DNA of 64,000 bases, from contig NZ_JACHCL010000001.1 of assembly GCF_014200725.1 (NCBI RefSeq), positions 1,984,001-2,048,000 of the forward strand, written 5' to 3'. This document shows positions 54,476 through 63,718 of this stretch, piece after piece. Under the pieces are notes generated by a model, which was given only the letters and a program-made list of their open reading frames with translations, had not been told where the DNA came from and did not search any database. Within the stretch, counting starts at the first letter, position 1. Each line of letters starts with the position of its first letter. The stretch is from Janthinobacterium silvisoli (lineage in GTDB: Bacteria; Pseudomonadota; Gammaproteobacteria; Burkholderiales; Burkholderiaceae_D). Position numbers and translations under genes: made by a program.

Positions 54476-54942
54476 AACAGCGGGGCTTTACTTTTATTGA
54501 ACTGATGATCACCCTGGCGATCATGGCGACCCTGGCCACGGTCGCCGTCCCGATGGCGCAGGTGGCGCTGCAAAGGGCCAAGGAACATGAACTGCGCACG
54601 GCCCTGATCGAGATACGCGAGGCGATCGACGCCTACAAGCGGGCTTCGGACAATGGCCGCATCAAGCTGTCGCTGGGTGGTTCCGGTTATCCGAAAAAAC
54701 TGGAAGAACTGGTCGAGGGGGTGCCCGACCAGCGCAGCGCCGCCAAGCAAAACATCTACTTTTTGCGCCGTCTGCCACGCGACCCGTTTCAAGCCAAAGA
54801 AAACGGTAATGCGGCTGACAGCTGGAGCCGCCGCGCCTATGCCTCGCCACCCGACAATCCCAGCGAAGGCGAAGACGTGTTCGATGTCGCTTCACGCTCC
54901 ACCAGGGTGGGCCTGAACGGCGTGCCGCTCAATCAATGGTGA
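54472..54942 (+). CDS. Type II/IV pseudopilin 1 (GspG-like)
   Basis: This 156-aa pseudopilin has a very short leader and the prepilin-peptidase site G|FTFIELM followed by the hydrophobic helix (ITLAIMATLATVAVPMAQVA), including Glu5. The C-terminal part has GspG-like GSGYPKKLEELVEG and FLRRLPRDPFQ. GTG at 54472 is the start, overlapping the secretin stop by 4 bp. No prepilin peptidase gene lies in the operon, so processing must come from elsewhere in the genome. Confidence 0.88.
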   Translation: MKQRGFTFIELMITLAIMATLATVAVPMAQVALQRAKEHELRTALIEIREAIDAYKRASDNGRIKLSLGGSGYPKKLEELVEGVPDQRSAAKQNIYFLRRLPRDPFQAKENGNAADSWSRRAYASPPDNPSEGEDVFDVASRSTRVGLNGVPLNQW

Positions 54943-54947
54943 CTTCC

Positions 54948-55337
54948 ATGCCCCCCTCCTTTTCACGCCGCCATGGCGGCTTTACCCTGGTTGAACTGCT
55001 GGTGGTGCTGGCGATCATTTCGCTGCTGCTGACGATCGCCATCCCCCGCTATTTCGGCTCGGTGGAAAAATCAAAGGAAGTCGCATTGAAGGAAAACCTG
55101 CAGGTACTCAGGAGCGGCCTCGATAAATACTATGCCGACAAGGGAGAGTATCCTGCTGCGCTGGCCGACCTGGTGACCCACCATTATTTTCGCAGCGTAC
55201 CGCTCGATCCGGTCACGGAGTCCGCCACCACCTGGCAGCTGGTGACCTCGCCGAATGGCGACATCAGCGGCGTGGCCGACGTGCGCAGCGGCGCCAAGGG
55301 CAAGACACGCGAAGGCATCCCGTTTGAACAGCTCTAG
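54948..55337 (+). CDS. Type II/IV pseudopilin 2 (GspG-like, probable major pseudopilin)
   Basis: This pseudopilin of 129 aa has the leader MPPSFSRRHGG and cleavage site G|FTLVELLVVLAIISLLLTIA with Glu5. GspG-like features are ALKENLQVLRSGLDKYYADK, YPAALADLV and VPLDPVTES. It is the closest of the three to the major pseudopilin GspG. An ATG 12 bp upstream (54936) is an alternative start, but GGTGA before 54948 and the usual leader length favour the latter. It ends at TAG 55335-55337, inside the start region of the next gene. Confidence 0.87.
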   Translation: MPPSFSRRHGGFTLVELLVVLAIISLLLTIAIPRYFGSVEKSKEVALKENLQVLRSGLDKYYADKGEYPAALADLVTHHYFRSVPLDPVTESATTWQLVTSPNGDISGVADVRSGAKGKTREGIPFEQL

Positions 55338-55872
55338 CATTGCGCGCCAACTCGTGCGCCGGCGGCATGCACAGGGCTTCGCCTATATCTGGACCCTGCT
55401 GCTGGTGGCCTTCATGGGCGTGGGCCTGGTGCTGGCCAGCGATCTGTATGCCACGGCCGCGCGGCGTGAAAAGGAACGCGAACTGCTGTTCATCGGCCAC
55501 GAATTCCGCAATGCGCTGGAACGTTATTATGCAAGCACGCCGAACGATGGCCGTCCACGCTATCCATTGACCTTGCAGGAATTGCTGCAAGATCCACGCT
55601 CTGCCAACGCCAAACGCCATCTGCGCCGCCTGTATGCAGATCCCGTCACGGGAAAGGCGGAATGGGGCTTGCTGCTGCAGCAAGGACGTATCGTCGGCAT
55701 CCATTCCCTGTCGCCGCAACTGCCGATCAAGCAGGATAACTTTCTCGATGAAGACGCCGGCCTGCGAATGAAAGCGCATTACGCCGACTGGGTATTTACC
55801 TACCCGGCCAATTTATTCATCGCACAGAAGGATGGCGAAAAAAAATCCGGGCTTTCCTTAGGAATGAAATAA
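55324..55872 (+). CDS. Atypical pseudopilin 3 (minor, no Glu5)
   Basis: This last gene of the secretion operon encodes about 182 aa if the TTG at 55324 is the start; the frame is open further upstream. The leader RRRHAQ-G|FAYIWTLLLVAFMGVGLVLA resembles a prepilin site but lacks Glu at position 5, as in GspK-type tip pseudopilins. The rest has YPLTLQELLQD, HLRRLYADPVTGKAEWG and an end reading YADWVFTYP. The last codons (about 55842-55872) turn AT-rich. A diverged copy of the segment from 55748 on lies at 57031-57162 beyond the AT-rich cassette, so the gene's 3' end marks an insertion or exchange point. Confidence 0.75.
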   Translation: MNSSSIARQLVRRRHAQGFAYIWTLLLVAFMGVGLVLASDLYATAARREKERELLFIGHEFRNALERYYASTPNDGRPRYPLTLQELLQDPRSANAKRHLRRLYADPVTGKAEWGLLLQQGRIVGIHSLSPQLPIKQDNFLDEDAGLRMKAHYADWVFTYPANLFIAQKDGEKKSGLSLGMK

Positions 55873-56089
55873 ATCATTAAAAATCAGCAACTTAAAAATA
55901 TTTTTGGAAATACATCCACGGATGCGTCCAACAATGAATCTTTCAGCTTACCAATAAAAATCATACATCAGCAATCAAAATTAATTATATTCACAATCCT
56001 CACACATCAAAATAATTAACCGGTAAAATATACAAATCAGAAAAAATATTAATCTAAACTTATCAAAAATTAATTATTTAATAAAAACT

Positions 56090-56590
56090 ATGAATATTTC
56101 AAACTTCCTAGGGATTTCCGAAAACGATGCATCCAGAAGAGTTGACAGCGGAGTGGCAGAAGTCTATGAACGCACCATTGAAATCGCTGGCGATATCATA
56201 GCGCTGGAGAACATCGGAACGATCAGGATGATCGATGGAAAAAAGAATCATACATTGACCGTAATCGGAATTGCAATTTCAATAATTGGTTTTTTTGCAC
56301 TTTTCTCTTCATTCCTGTTTGGCTTGCTCGTACTAGCTGCAGGGATTGGATTGACACTATGGAGTCTTTCCCAAAAAATCGAGATTTATCTTTCACTAGG
56401 CACCTGTGATGGCAGATCCACCGTAATCATCTCGAAGAATAGGCAATTCCTTAAGAACATACGTGATTTTTTACGCAAAAAAATCGACACCAAAAACCAA
56501 AGCAGTGCCACCATCAACATTTCAAACAGTACATTAGAAGGTGCTTTTGCAATCGGCGATAAAAGTTCAACTACCGCACATTATCAATAA
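56090..56590 (+). CDS. DUF6232-type membrane protein with C-terminal INIS-STL motif
   Basis: This 166-aa protein comes from a strikingly AT-rich stretch (55873-56600). Residues about 25-50 form a beta-rich start (RTIEIAGDIIALENIGTIRM). Two membrane helices follow (about 56-100), then a strand-rich part with DGRSTVIISKNRQFLKNIRD, the layout of DUF6232 proteins. A linker leads to a C-terminal motif INISNSTLEGAFAIG at about 145-159. The same motif is at the N-terminus of the next protein. There is no clear ribosome site before the ATG. The 217 bp upstream are very AT-rich and probably contain the promoter. Likely horizontally acquired; function unknown. Confidence 0.72.
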   Translation: MNISNFLGISENDASRRVDSGVAEVYERTIEIAGDIIALENIGTIRMIDGKKNHTLTVIGIAISIIGFFALFSSFLFGLLVLAAGIGLTLWSLSQKIEIYLSLGTCDGRSTVIISKNRQFLKNIRDFLRKKIDTKNQSSATINISNSTLEGAFAIGDKSSTTAHYQ

Positions 56591-56609
56591 ATTGCAATAA
56601 GGATACATC

Positions 56610-56975
56610 ATGCCTAGCGACATCAATATCTCCGGTAGTACTTTGCAAGGCACATTCGCCGTAGGTCATCAGTCCGCCAGCGTCAATAACGGCAATCAGA
56701 ATTTTCAAAAAAATAACTCCATCAATTCTTTCGAAGCTTTGTCGCAGGAACTGGCACGACATGGTGTGACAGAACCGGATATCGCAGCCCTGCGCGACGC
56801 CATAGAACAGGATAAGGGTGCGCCAGAACTCCTGCAAAAGAAGAATGGTCCGAAAGTGACCCAGTGGATGCAAAACATGTTCGGCAAGGCTATCAACACA
56901 ATATGGCAAGTCGAAATTGGCATAGCCGGCAGTATCCTGGCTTCTGCCATTCAACGCTACTACGGCTGGACTTGA
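56610..56975 (+). CDS. Small partner protein with N-terminal INIS-STL motif and C-terminal helix
   Basis: This 121-aa protein begins with the motif INISGSTLQGTFAVG (residues 5-19), shared with the C-terminus of the preceding protein, then an Asn/Ser/Gln-rich linker. A helical domain follows (about 40-80, FEALSQELARHGVTEPDIAA). The C-terminus contains GPKVTQWMQNMFGKA and an amphipathic or hydrophobic helix (IGIAGSILASAIQRYYGW). It starts 20 bp after the first gene with a good AAGGA ribosome site, so the two form an operon. The C-terminal module resembles one I recall on small bacterial proteins near defence-type domains. A toxin or membrane effector role is inference. Confidence 0.65.
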   Translation: MPSDINISGSTLQGTFAVGHQSASVNNGNQNFQKNNSINSFEALSQELARHGVTEPDIAALRDAIEQDKGAPELLQKKNGPKVTQWMQNMFGKAINTIWQVEIGIAGSILASAIQRYYGWT

Positions 56976-57030
56976 GAAAACAAAGAGGACAGCCCCAGTT
57001 GTAGCTTTATTCGCACTTCAACGCCAGTGC

Positions 57031-57162
57031 GATAAAAACGCCAGTCTGCGCCACAAGCAGCGCTACGCAGACTGGCAATTCTTCTATCCGCACGACCTGG
57101 TGCTGGCCCAGCCTGACGCCGCCGGCGGCGCGCCCGGACTCCAGCCGAAAACGCCAAACTGA
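57031..57162 (+). pseudogene. Orphan 3' fragment of a pseudopilin-3-like gene
   Basis: From 57031 the frame reads D-K-N-A-S-L-R-H-K-Q-R-YADWQFFYP and on to a TGA at 57160-57162. It aligns with the end of pseudopilin 3 (D-E-D-A-G-L-R-M-K-A-H-YADWVFTYP, from 55748): 16 of the first 29 residues are identical, with clear DNA similarity. There is no start codon and no homology before 57031. It is GC-rich like the host. Either it is the displaced original 3' end of the pseudopilin gene, or the remnant of a paralogue largely replaced by the AT-rich cassette. Confidence 0.7.
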
Positions 57163-57209
57163 TATCATGCCCTCCTTTCGCATAGCGCATCAGGCATAAA
57201 GGAGCAGGC

Positions 57210-58433
57210 ATGAACATAGGTGGCACTTCCATCGAACAGGCATTGGCGTCGCTGTCGGACATGACGGCTGGCATGGTCCCCATCGGCAAGGACGAACACG
57301 GACAACGCATCAATAAAGCACAGTCGTATATGCGCGAGCAGGGCATCGCCGCCATCTACCTGAACGCGGGCGCCAACCTCACCTACTTCACGGGCACCAA
57401 ATGGTATGCCAGCGAACGCATGGTGGGCGCCATCCTGCCGGCCAGCGGCCCGCTCGAATATATCGCTCCCGCCTTTGAGGAAAGCACTCTGCAAGGCTTC
57501 ATGCTGGTCGAAGGCAAAGTCAATTGCTGGGAAGAGCATGAAAGCCCGTACCAGTTATTTGTCGATGTGCTGGCCCGCATGGGGATACAGCAGGATGCCG
57601 CCCATCCGCCGCGCGTGGGTATCTGCGAAAGCGCCGCCTTCTTCATCTACGATGGCATCAAGCCGCTGGCAACCGGCTATGCGCTGGAAAACGCACGTAA
57701 GGTGACGGCGTACTGCCGCAGCCGCAAGTCGCCGGCGGAAATCGCCCTGATGCAGCGCGTGATGAACATGACACTGGCCGTGCACGTGGCCACGGCCAGC
57801 ATGCTGTATGAAGGCATCACAACGACCGAAGTGGAAGAATTCATCGGCCGCGCGCATCGCAAGGTGGGCGCACCCCGCTCGTATTTCTGCATCGTGCTAT
57901 TCGGCGAAGCGACCGCATACCCGCATGGCGTGAACTACGTGCATACCCTGAAACCGGGCGACATGGTGCTGATCGATACGGGCTGCCAGGTGATGAACTA
58001 CATTTCCGACATCACGCGCACCTATGTGTACGGCGCCATCAGCGAGCGCCAGCGCAGCGTGTGGAACAGTGAAAAGAAAGCGCAGGCAGCAGCGTTTGCC
58101 GCCGCCCAGCTGGGCGTACCCTGCGGTGACGTGGACCACGCCGCCCGCACCTCTTTGGCGTCCGATGGTTTTGGTCCAGGCTACAAACTGCCTGGCCTGC
58201 CGCACCGCACGGGCCACGGCATCGGCCTGGACATCCACGAATGGCCGTACCTGGTCGGCAGCGACACAACGCCGCTGGACGTGGGCATGTGCTTCTCGAA
58301 CGAACCGATGATCTGCATCCCCGGCGAATTCGGCATCCGCCACGAAGACCATTTTTATATGACGGAAAATGGTCCCCGCTGGTTTACCCAGCCAGCGCAC
58401 AGCATCGACGATCCGTTCGGCTTGAATAAATAG
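57210..58433 (+). CDS. M24-family metallopeptidase (Xaa-Pro aminopeptidase-like)
   Basis: This 407-aa cytoplasmic protein has an N-terminal creatinase-like domain (about 1-170: INKAQSYMREQGIAAIYLNA) and a C-terminal pita-bread domain (about 175-400). Metal ligands are visible as Asp in VLIDTGCQ and in YISDITRTY, His in HRTGHGIGLDIHE, Glu in FSNEPMICIPG and Glu in IRHEDHF. Relatives are Xaa-Pro dipeptidases or ectoine-hydrolase-like enzymes. AAAGGAG precedes the ATG at 57210. Its stop codon abuts the stop of the convergent paaZ with no base between. Confidence 0.9.
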   Translation: MNIGGTSIEQALASLSDMTAGMVPIGKDEHGQRINKAQSYMREQGIAAIYLNAGANLTYFTGTKWYASERMVGAILPASGPLEYIAPAFEESTLQGFMLVEGKVNCWEEHESPYQLFVDVLARMGIQQDAAHPPRVGICESAAFFIYDGIKPLATGYALENARKVTAYCRSRKSPAEIALMQRVMNMTLAVHVATASMLYEGITTTEVEEFIGRAHRKVGAPRSYFCIVLFGEATAYPHGVNYVHTLKPGDMVLIDTGCQVMNYISDITRTYVYGAISERQRSVWNSEKKAQAAAFAAAQLGVPCGDVDHAARTSLASDGFGPGYKLPGLPHRTGHGIGLDIHEWPYLVGSDTTPLDVGMCFSNEPMICIPGEFGIRHEDHFYMTENGPRWFTQPAHSIDDPFGLNK

Positions 58434-60485
58434 TTACTGGTGTTTTGATACCAGCGTCAAGATGTCGTAGCTGGCCACCAGTTCATCATTCTGGTTGGTC
58501 ACCTGCACATCCCATGCAACCACGCCCTGGCCGACACCGAAGACGTCCTTGCGGTTGCGGTCGACCTTGCGCTTGCAGGTGAGGCGCGCGCGGATGGTGT
58601 CGCCGATGGCAACCGGGGCGACAAAGCGCAGGTTATCGAGGCCATAATTGGCCAGCACGGGCCCCACGCCCGGCGAGACGAACAGGCCGGCCGCGGCCGA
58701 TAGCACGAAGTAGCCGTGGGCGATACGCTTGCCGAACTGCGACTCTTTCGCGGCGATTTCATCGAAATGCATATAAAAGAAATCGCCCGAGATGCCGCCG
58801 AAGGCGACGATGTCCGCTTCGCTGACGGTGCGGCGGTGCGTCAGCAGCGAGTCGCCCGTCTTCAAGTCTTCGAAATGTTTGCGGAAGGGGTGGATCGGGC
58901 TTTCATTGACTTCCGCGCCACGCACATATTCGCCCGTGATTGCGGCCAGCATGGTCGGTGAACCCTGCACCGCTGCCCGCTGCAGATAATGGCGCACGGC
59001 GCGCACGCCGCCCAGTTCTTCACCGCCGCCCGCGCGGCCAGGGCCGCCGTGTTTCAATTGCGGCAAGGGCGAGCCATGGCCGGTAGAATCGACGGACGCT
59101 ACGCGTTCGAGCACATGCACGCGGCCATGCGTGGCGGCGACCACCGGCACGGCGCGCGCGGCGATTTTCGGATCACGCGTGACCAGGGTGCTGACCAGGC
59201 TCCCCTTGCCGCGCGCGGCCAGGGCCAGCGCTTCATCGAAATCGCCATAACCCATCATAGTGCTGACGGGGCCGAACGCTTCAACGTCATGCACCACATC
59301 GTTGCTGTGGGCATCACGGCACATCAGCAAAGTCGGTGCAAAGAAGCTGCCCTCTTGCGCGCCATCGCCGAGCGGATTGAAACCGTCGGCCGCACCGAAC
59401 ACCACCTCATTGCCCTGCGAGAGCATGGCGACTCTTTCAGCCACATCGCTTTGCTGCTCTTTCGACGCCAGCGCACCCATGCGCACGCCTTCGATCGACG
59501 GGTCGCCCACCACTACCTTGGCCAGACGCTCGCGCAAGCGCGTGCCGACCGCGTCAAGCAAATGATCGGGCACGATGATGCGGCGGATAGCCGTGCACTT
59601 CTGGCCCGACTTGCCCGTCATTTCGCGCACGACTTCCTTGACGAAGAGGTCGAATTCCACGTCGTCTGGCGTCACGTCCGGCGCCAGGATGGCGCAGTTC
59701 AGCGAGTCCGCCTCGCCATTGAATGGCACGGACTGGGCGATCAGATTCGGGTTGGTGCGCAGCTTGGCGGCCGTGGCGGCCGATCCCGTGAAAGTGACAA
59801 AATCCTGGCCGTTCAGGCGGTCCAGCAAATCGCCCGTAGAGCCTATCACCAGCTGCAAGCTGCCTTCGGGCAGCAAGCCCGATTCATGCATCATGCGCAC
59901 GACAGCTTGCGTCAGATAGCTGGTAGCCGTGGCCGGCTTGGCGATGCAGGGCATGGCGGCCAGGAAGCTGGGCGCGAATTTTTCCAGCAAGCCCCAGATA
60001 GGGAAGTTGAAGGCGTTGATATGCACGGCCAGGCCGCCGCGCGGCACCAGAATGTGGGTGCCGGCAAAACCGCCCTTCTTACCAAGCGCGATGGCCGGGC
60101 CTTCGTGCAGCACGTTCGACGATGGCAGTTCGTTGCTACCCATGCTGGCGTAGGCGAACAAAGTGCCCGTGCCGCCCTCGATATCGACCCAGCTATCGGC
60201 GCGCGTGGCGCCCGACAGGTGCGAGATCACATACAGTTCTTCCTTGCGTTCGACCAGGTACAGGGCCAGCGCCTTCAGGCGCGCGGCGCGCTGCTGGAAG
60301 TCGAGGGCCATCAAACCTGGCACGCCCGTCTTGCGCGCATAGGTCACGGCTTCGTCGAAATCGATTTTTTCCGCATGCGTATGATAAATCACGCGGTTGT
60401 TCAGGGCGCTGTGCAGTGGCACGGCGGCGCTTGCGCCCAGCCAGCGGCCGGCGATCAAGCTTTGCAGGGTGGATATTTGAGCCAT
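58434..60485 (-). CDS. paaZ: Phenylacetate degradation bifunctional PaaZ
   Basis: PaaZ opens the oxepin-CoA ring (hydratase part) and oxidises the resulting semialdehyde with NADP+. The 683-aa protein has an aldehyde dehydrogenase domain (about 1-520, with active-site [12 protein letters not shown] and FTGSAATA). A C-terminal MaoC/hot-dog hydratase follows (about 540-683, with [15 protein letters not shown] and [16 protein letters not shown]). Both halves look intact. It follows paaY in the minus-strand paa operon and ends exactly against the M24 peptidase stop. Confidence 0.96.
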   Translation of the reverse strand: MAQISTLQSLIAGRWLGASAAVPLHSALNNRVIYHTHAEKIDFDEAVTYARKTGVPGLMALDFQQRAARLKALALYLVERKEELYVISHLSGATRADSWVDIEGGTGTLFAYASMGSNELPSSNVLHEGPAIALGKKGGFAGTHILVPRGGLAVHINAFNFPIWGLLEKFAPSFLAAMPCIAKPATATSYLTQAVVRMMHESGLLPEGSLQLVIGSTGDLLDRLNGQDFVTFTGSAATAAKLRTNPNLIAQSVPFNGEADSLNCAILAPDVTPDDVEFDLFVKEVVREMTGKSGQKCTAIRRIIVPDHLLDAVGTRLRERLAKVVVGDPSIEGVRMGALASKEQQSDVAERVAMLSQGNEVVFGAADGFNPLGDGAQEGSFFAPTLLMCRDAHSNDVVHDVEAFGPVSTMMGYGDFDEALALAARGKGSLVSTLVTRDPKIAARAVPVVAATHGRVHVLERVASVDSTGHGSPLPQLKHGGPGRAGGGEELGGVRAVRHYLQRAAVQGSPTMLAAITGEYVRGAEVNESPIHPFRKHFEDLKTGDSLLTHRRTVSEADIVAFGGISGDFFYMHFDEIAAKESQFGKRIAHGYFVLSAAAGLFVSPGVGPVLANYGLDNLRFVAPVAIGDTIRARLTCKRKVDRNRKDVFGVGQGVVAWDVQVTNQNDELVASYDILTLVSKHQ

Positions 60486-60505
60486 GTGTATTACTCCTGT
60501 ATTGG

Positions 60506-61120
60506 TTACTGCGCGCCAGCGTTTTTATGCAGATGCAGCGGCAGCGCCGATTCGAAATTGAGGCGCTGGCGATTGACCTCGACTTCCGTCAGGGCCTCCA
60601 CCTCACGCATCGTGTGCATGGAGCGCACGGCCAGTTCGTGGTACTGGCGGGTGCCCGAGCTTTTCCATTGGATTTCATCGTCGGTCAAGGATCGCATCAC
60701 CTTGGCCGGCGTGCCCACCACCATGCTGCGCGGCGCGACGATCATGCCAGCCTTCACGAAGCTCATGGCAGCAACGATCGATTCCTCGCCGATGATGGCG
60801 TTGTCCATCACCACGGCGTTCATGCCGACCAGCGCATTGCGGCCGATGCGGCAGCCGTGCAGCACGGCGCCATGGCCGATATGGCCATCGGTTTCCACTA
60901 CAGTGTCGCAGCCGGGAAAGCCATGCATGACGCAGGTATCCTGCAAATTGGCGCCCTCTTCCAGGATCAGCCGGCCGAAGTCGCCGCGGATCGACGCCAA
61001 GGGGCCGATATAGCAGCGCGGACCGACGATCACGTCGCCGATCAGGACAGCCGTCGGATGCACATAGGCTGATGGATGGACGACGGGAGTGACGCCATTG
61101 ATTTCATAGACTTTGACCAT
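60506..61120 (-). CDS. paaY: Phenylacetic acid degradation protein PaaY
   Basis: PaaY is a trimeric left-handed beta-helix protein of the gamma-carbonic-anhydrase fold. It acts as a thioesterase that clears dead-end ring-CoA products in phenylacetate catabolism. The 204-aa protein shows hexapeptide repeats ([39 protein letters not shown]) with the zinc His residues. The ATG at 61120 has GGAG about 8 nt upstream; an earlier in-frame ATG lacks one. It lies 22 bp after paaJ and 20 bp before paaZ. Confidence 0.93.
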   Translation of the reverse strand: MVKVYEINGVTPVVHPSAYVHPTAVLIGDVIVGPRCYIGPLASIRGDFGRLILEEGANLQDTCVMHGFPGCDTVVETDGHIGHGAVLHGCRIGRNALVGMNAVVMDNAIIGEESIVAAMSFVKAGMIVAPRSMVVGTPAKVMRSLTDDEIQWKSSGTRQYHELAVRSMHTMREVEALTEVEVNRQRLNFESALPLHLHKNAGAQ

Positions 61121-61142
61121 GCTGTTCTCCTGTTGCGACTTT

Positions 61143-62348
61143 TTATACGCGTTCAATCACCACCGCGATGCCCTGTCCCACGCCGATGCACATGGTGCAC
61201 AGCGCATAGCGCCCGCCAGTGCGTTCGAGCTGGTTCAGGGCGGCGACCACCAGGCGCGCACCGGATGCGCCCAGCGGATGGCCGATGGCAATCGCGCCGC
61301 CATTCGGATTCACGTGGGCGGCATCGTCAGCCAGGCCCAGGTCGCGCGTGACGGCCAGCGCCTGTGCGGCGAATGCTTCATTGAGTTCGATCACATCCAT
61401 CTGTTCGATGGTGAGTCCCGTTTGCGCCAGCACCTTGCGCGTGGCTGGCGACGGGCCAAAACCCATGATGCGCGGCGCCAGGCCGGCAGTGGCCATACCC
61501 AGCACCTTGGCGCGCGCCTTCAATTTATACTTGTCCACCGCGGCGGCGGACGCCAGCAAAATGGCGCAGGCGCCGTCATTAAGGCCAGAGGCATTGCCTG
61601 CCGTGACGGTTCCGTCCGCTTTTACTACCCCTTTGAGCTTCGCCAGCATCTCCAGCGAGGTGTCGGGGCGCGGGTGCTCATCCGTCGTCACCATCTTTGG
61701 ATCGCCCTTCTTTTGCGGCACGGCGACCGGCGCGATTTCGCGCTCGAACACGCCGGCCGCGTGGGCAGCCGCCCAGCGCTGCTGGCTGCGCAAGGCCAGG
61801 GCATCCTGGTCGGCGCGGCTGATGCCAAATTCCGCAGCCACGTTTTCCGCCGTCTCCGGCATGGTGTCGATGCCGTACTGCGCCTTCATCTTGCCGTTCA
61901 CGAAGCGCCAGCCCAGGGTGGTGTCTTCGATCTTTGCCGCGCGCGAAAATGCGCTGTCAGCCTTGCCCATCACGAAAGGCGCGCGCGTCATGCTTTCCAC
62001 TCCGCCGGCGATGATCAGATGCGCTTCACCAGCCTTGATGGAGCGGGCAGCCAGACCGACCGCATCCAGGCTGGAACCGCACAGGCGGTTGATGGTGTTG
62101 GCTGGGACGTCGACAGGCAGACCCGCCAGCAGCGCGGCCATGCGGCCCACGTTGCGGTTGTCTTCGCCCGCCTGGTTGGCGCAACCGTAATACACATCAT
62201 CGATGGCGGCCCAGTCGACGGAGGGATTGCGCGCGATCAGCGCGGCGATCGGCAGCGCACCCAGGTCGTCGGCGCGCACGCCGGACAAGGCGCCGCCATA
62301 GCGGCCAAATGGCGTACGCACGGCGTCACAGATAAAAGCTTCGTTCAT
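61143..62348 (-). CDS. paaJ: 3-oxoadipyl-CoA/3-oxo-5,6-dehydrosuberyl-CoA thiolase
   Basis: This 401-aa thiolase cleaves the C8 and C6 oxoacyl-CoA intermediates of the phenylacetate pathway to acetyl-CoA and succinyl-CoA. Catalytic features are the nucleophilic Cys in [12 protein letters not shown], the His in [12 protein letters not shown] and the second Cys in TMCIGVGQG. The N-terminus ([20 protein letters not shown]) is typical of PcaF/PaaJ enzymes. Its place between paaK and paaY favours PaaJ over beta-ketoadipate PcaF. Confidence 0.94.
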   Translation of the reverse strand: MNEAFICDAVRTPFGRYGGALSGVRADDLGALPIAALIARNPSVDWAAIDDVYYGCANQAGEDNRNVGRMAALLAGLPVDVPANTINRLCGSSLDAVGLAARSIKAGEAHLIIAGGVESMTRAPFVMGKADSAFSRAAKIEDTTLGWRFVNGKMKAQYGIDTMPETAENVAAEFGISRADQDALALRSQQRWAAAHAAGVFEREIAPVAVPQKKGDPKMVTTDEHPRPDTSLEMLAKLKGVVKADGTVTAGNASGLNDGACAILLASAAAVDKYKLKARAKVLGMATAGLAPRIMGFGPSPATRKVLAQTGLTIEQMDVIELNEAFAAQALAVTRDLGLADDAAHVNPNGGAIAIGHPLGASGARLVVAALNQLERTGGRYALCTMCIGVGQGIAVVIERV

Positions 62349-62368
62349 GGTCTATCCTGCAAAATCGT

Positions 62369-63697
62369 TTAAGAAAAATTCTTCGGACGCTGGTCGATCA
62401 CGCGCTTGGCCTTGCCCGTCAGGGTGCGTTCGATGCCGGAAGCGGCCACCAGGCGCACGCGCGTGCTCACGCCCACATGCGTCTTGATGCGGTGTTCCAG
62501 TTCACGCGCCAGGCCATCCGTCTCGCTGGCTGACAGGCTTGCCGTCAGGTCGAGGCGCAGTTCGGCGATCACTTCCAGCTTGTCCAGGTGGCCGTCGCGC
62601 GTAACGATGAGCTGGTATTGCGGCGCCAGCTTCGGCATTTTCAGGATCAGTTCTTCTATCTGCGTGGGAAAGACATTCACGCCACGGATAATCAGCATGT
62701 CGTCCGAGCGGCCCGTGATCTTGCCGATGCGGCGCATCGAGCGCGAGGTGGGCGGCAGCAAGCGCGTCAAATCGCGCGTGCGGTAGCGGATGATGGGCAA
62801 CGCCTCTTTCGACAGCGAGGTAAACACCAGTTCGCCTTCTTCGCCGTCTGGCAGCACCTCGCCCGTATCCGGGTCGATGATCTCGGGGTAGAAATGGTCT
62901 TCCCAAATCACCGGTCCATCCTTGCTCTCGATGCATTCGGACGCTACACCTGGGCCCATCACTTCCGACAAGCCATAGATATCGACGGCGTCGATACCGG
63001 CCCGTGCCTCGATTTCGGCGCGCATGGCGTCGGTCCACGGTTCGGCGCCAAAGATGCCCACTTTCAGCGACGATTCTGCCGGGTCCAGGCCCTGGCGCGT
63101 GAATTCCTCGATGATGTTGAGCATGTACGAAGGCGTGACCATGATGATGGATGGCTTGAAATCCTGGATCAGCTGCACCTGTTTTTCCGTCTGCCCGCCG
63201 GACATGGGGATCACCGTGCAACCCAGGCGCTCGGCGCCATAGTGCGCGCCCAAACCACCCGTAAACAAGCCATAGCCGTAGGAGATATGCACCATGTCGC
63301 CCGCGCGGCCACCACCGGCGCGGATCGAGCGCGCCACCACATTGGCCCAGGTGTCGATATCGTTTTGTGTGTAACCGACCACCGTGGCCTTGCCCGTGGT
63401 ACCGCTCGATGCATGGATGCGCACCACTTGTTCGCGCGGCACGGCAAACAGGCCAAACGGGTAATTGTCGCGCAAGACCTTTTTATCGGTGAATGGAAAT
63501 TTGGCCAGGTCGGCCAGCGATTTCAAGTCGTCCGGATGCACGCCCGCCGCATCGAAGGCGGCGCGGTAATGGGGCACATTATCGTAAGCGTGTTTGAGCG
63601 ACCATTGCATGCGTTCGAGCTGCAGCGCCTGCAATTCATCCTTGCTGGCGCGTTCGATCGCCTCCAGTTCATTCGGCTCTGGATTACGTTGGACCAT
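62369..63697 (-). CDS. paaK: Phenylacetate-CoA ligase
   Basis: PaaK activates phenylacetate with ATP and CoA, the first step of the pathway. The 442-aa protein of the adenylate-forming superfamily shows the P-loop-like RIHASSGTTGKATVVGYT, YGLSEVMGPGV and the C-terminal hinge region RSDDMLIIRGVNVFPTQIEE. A GGAGAC-type ribosome site lies upstream of the ATG at 63697. It follows paaI by 21 bp and precedes paaJ by 20 bp. Confidence 0.97.
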   Translation of the reverse strand: MVQRNPEPNELEAIERASKDELQALQLERMQWSLKHAYDNVPHYRAAFDAAGVHPDDLKSLADLAKFPFTDKKVLRDNYPFGLFAVPREQVVRIHASSGTTGKATVVGYTQNDIDTWANVVARSIRAGGGRAGDMVHISYGYGLFTGGLGAHYGAERLGCTVIPMSGGQTEKQVQLIQDFKPSIIMVTPSYMLNIIEEFTRQGLDPAESSLKVGIFGAEPWTDAMRAEIEARAGIDAVDIYGLSEVMGPGVASECIESKDGPVIWEDHFYPEIIDPDTGEVLPDGEEGELVFTSLSKEALPIIRYRTRDLTRLLPPTSRSMRRIGKITGRSDDMLIIRGVNVFPTQIEELILKMPKLAPQYQLIVTRDGHLDKLEVIAELRLDLTASLSASETDGLARELEHRIKTHVGVSTRVRLVAASGIERTLTGKAKRVIDQRPKNFS

Positions 63698-63718
63698 GCT
63701 TGTCTCCTCAATGGTTCT

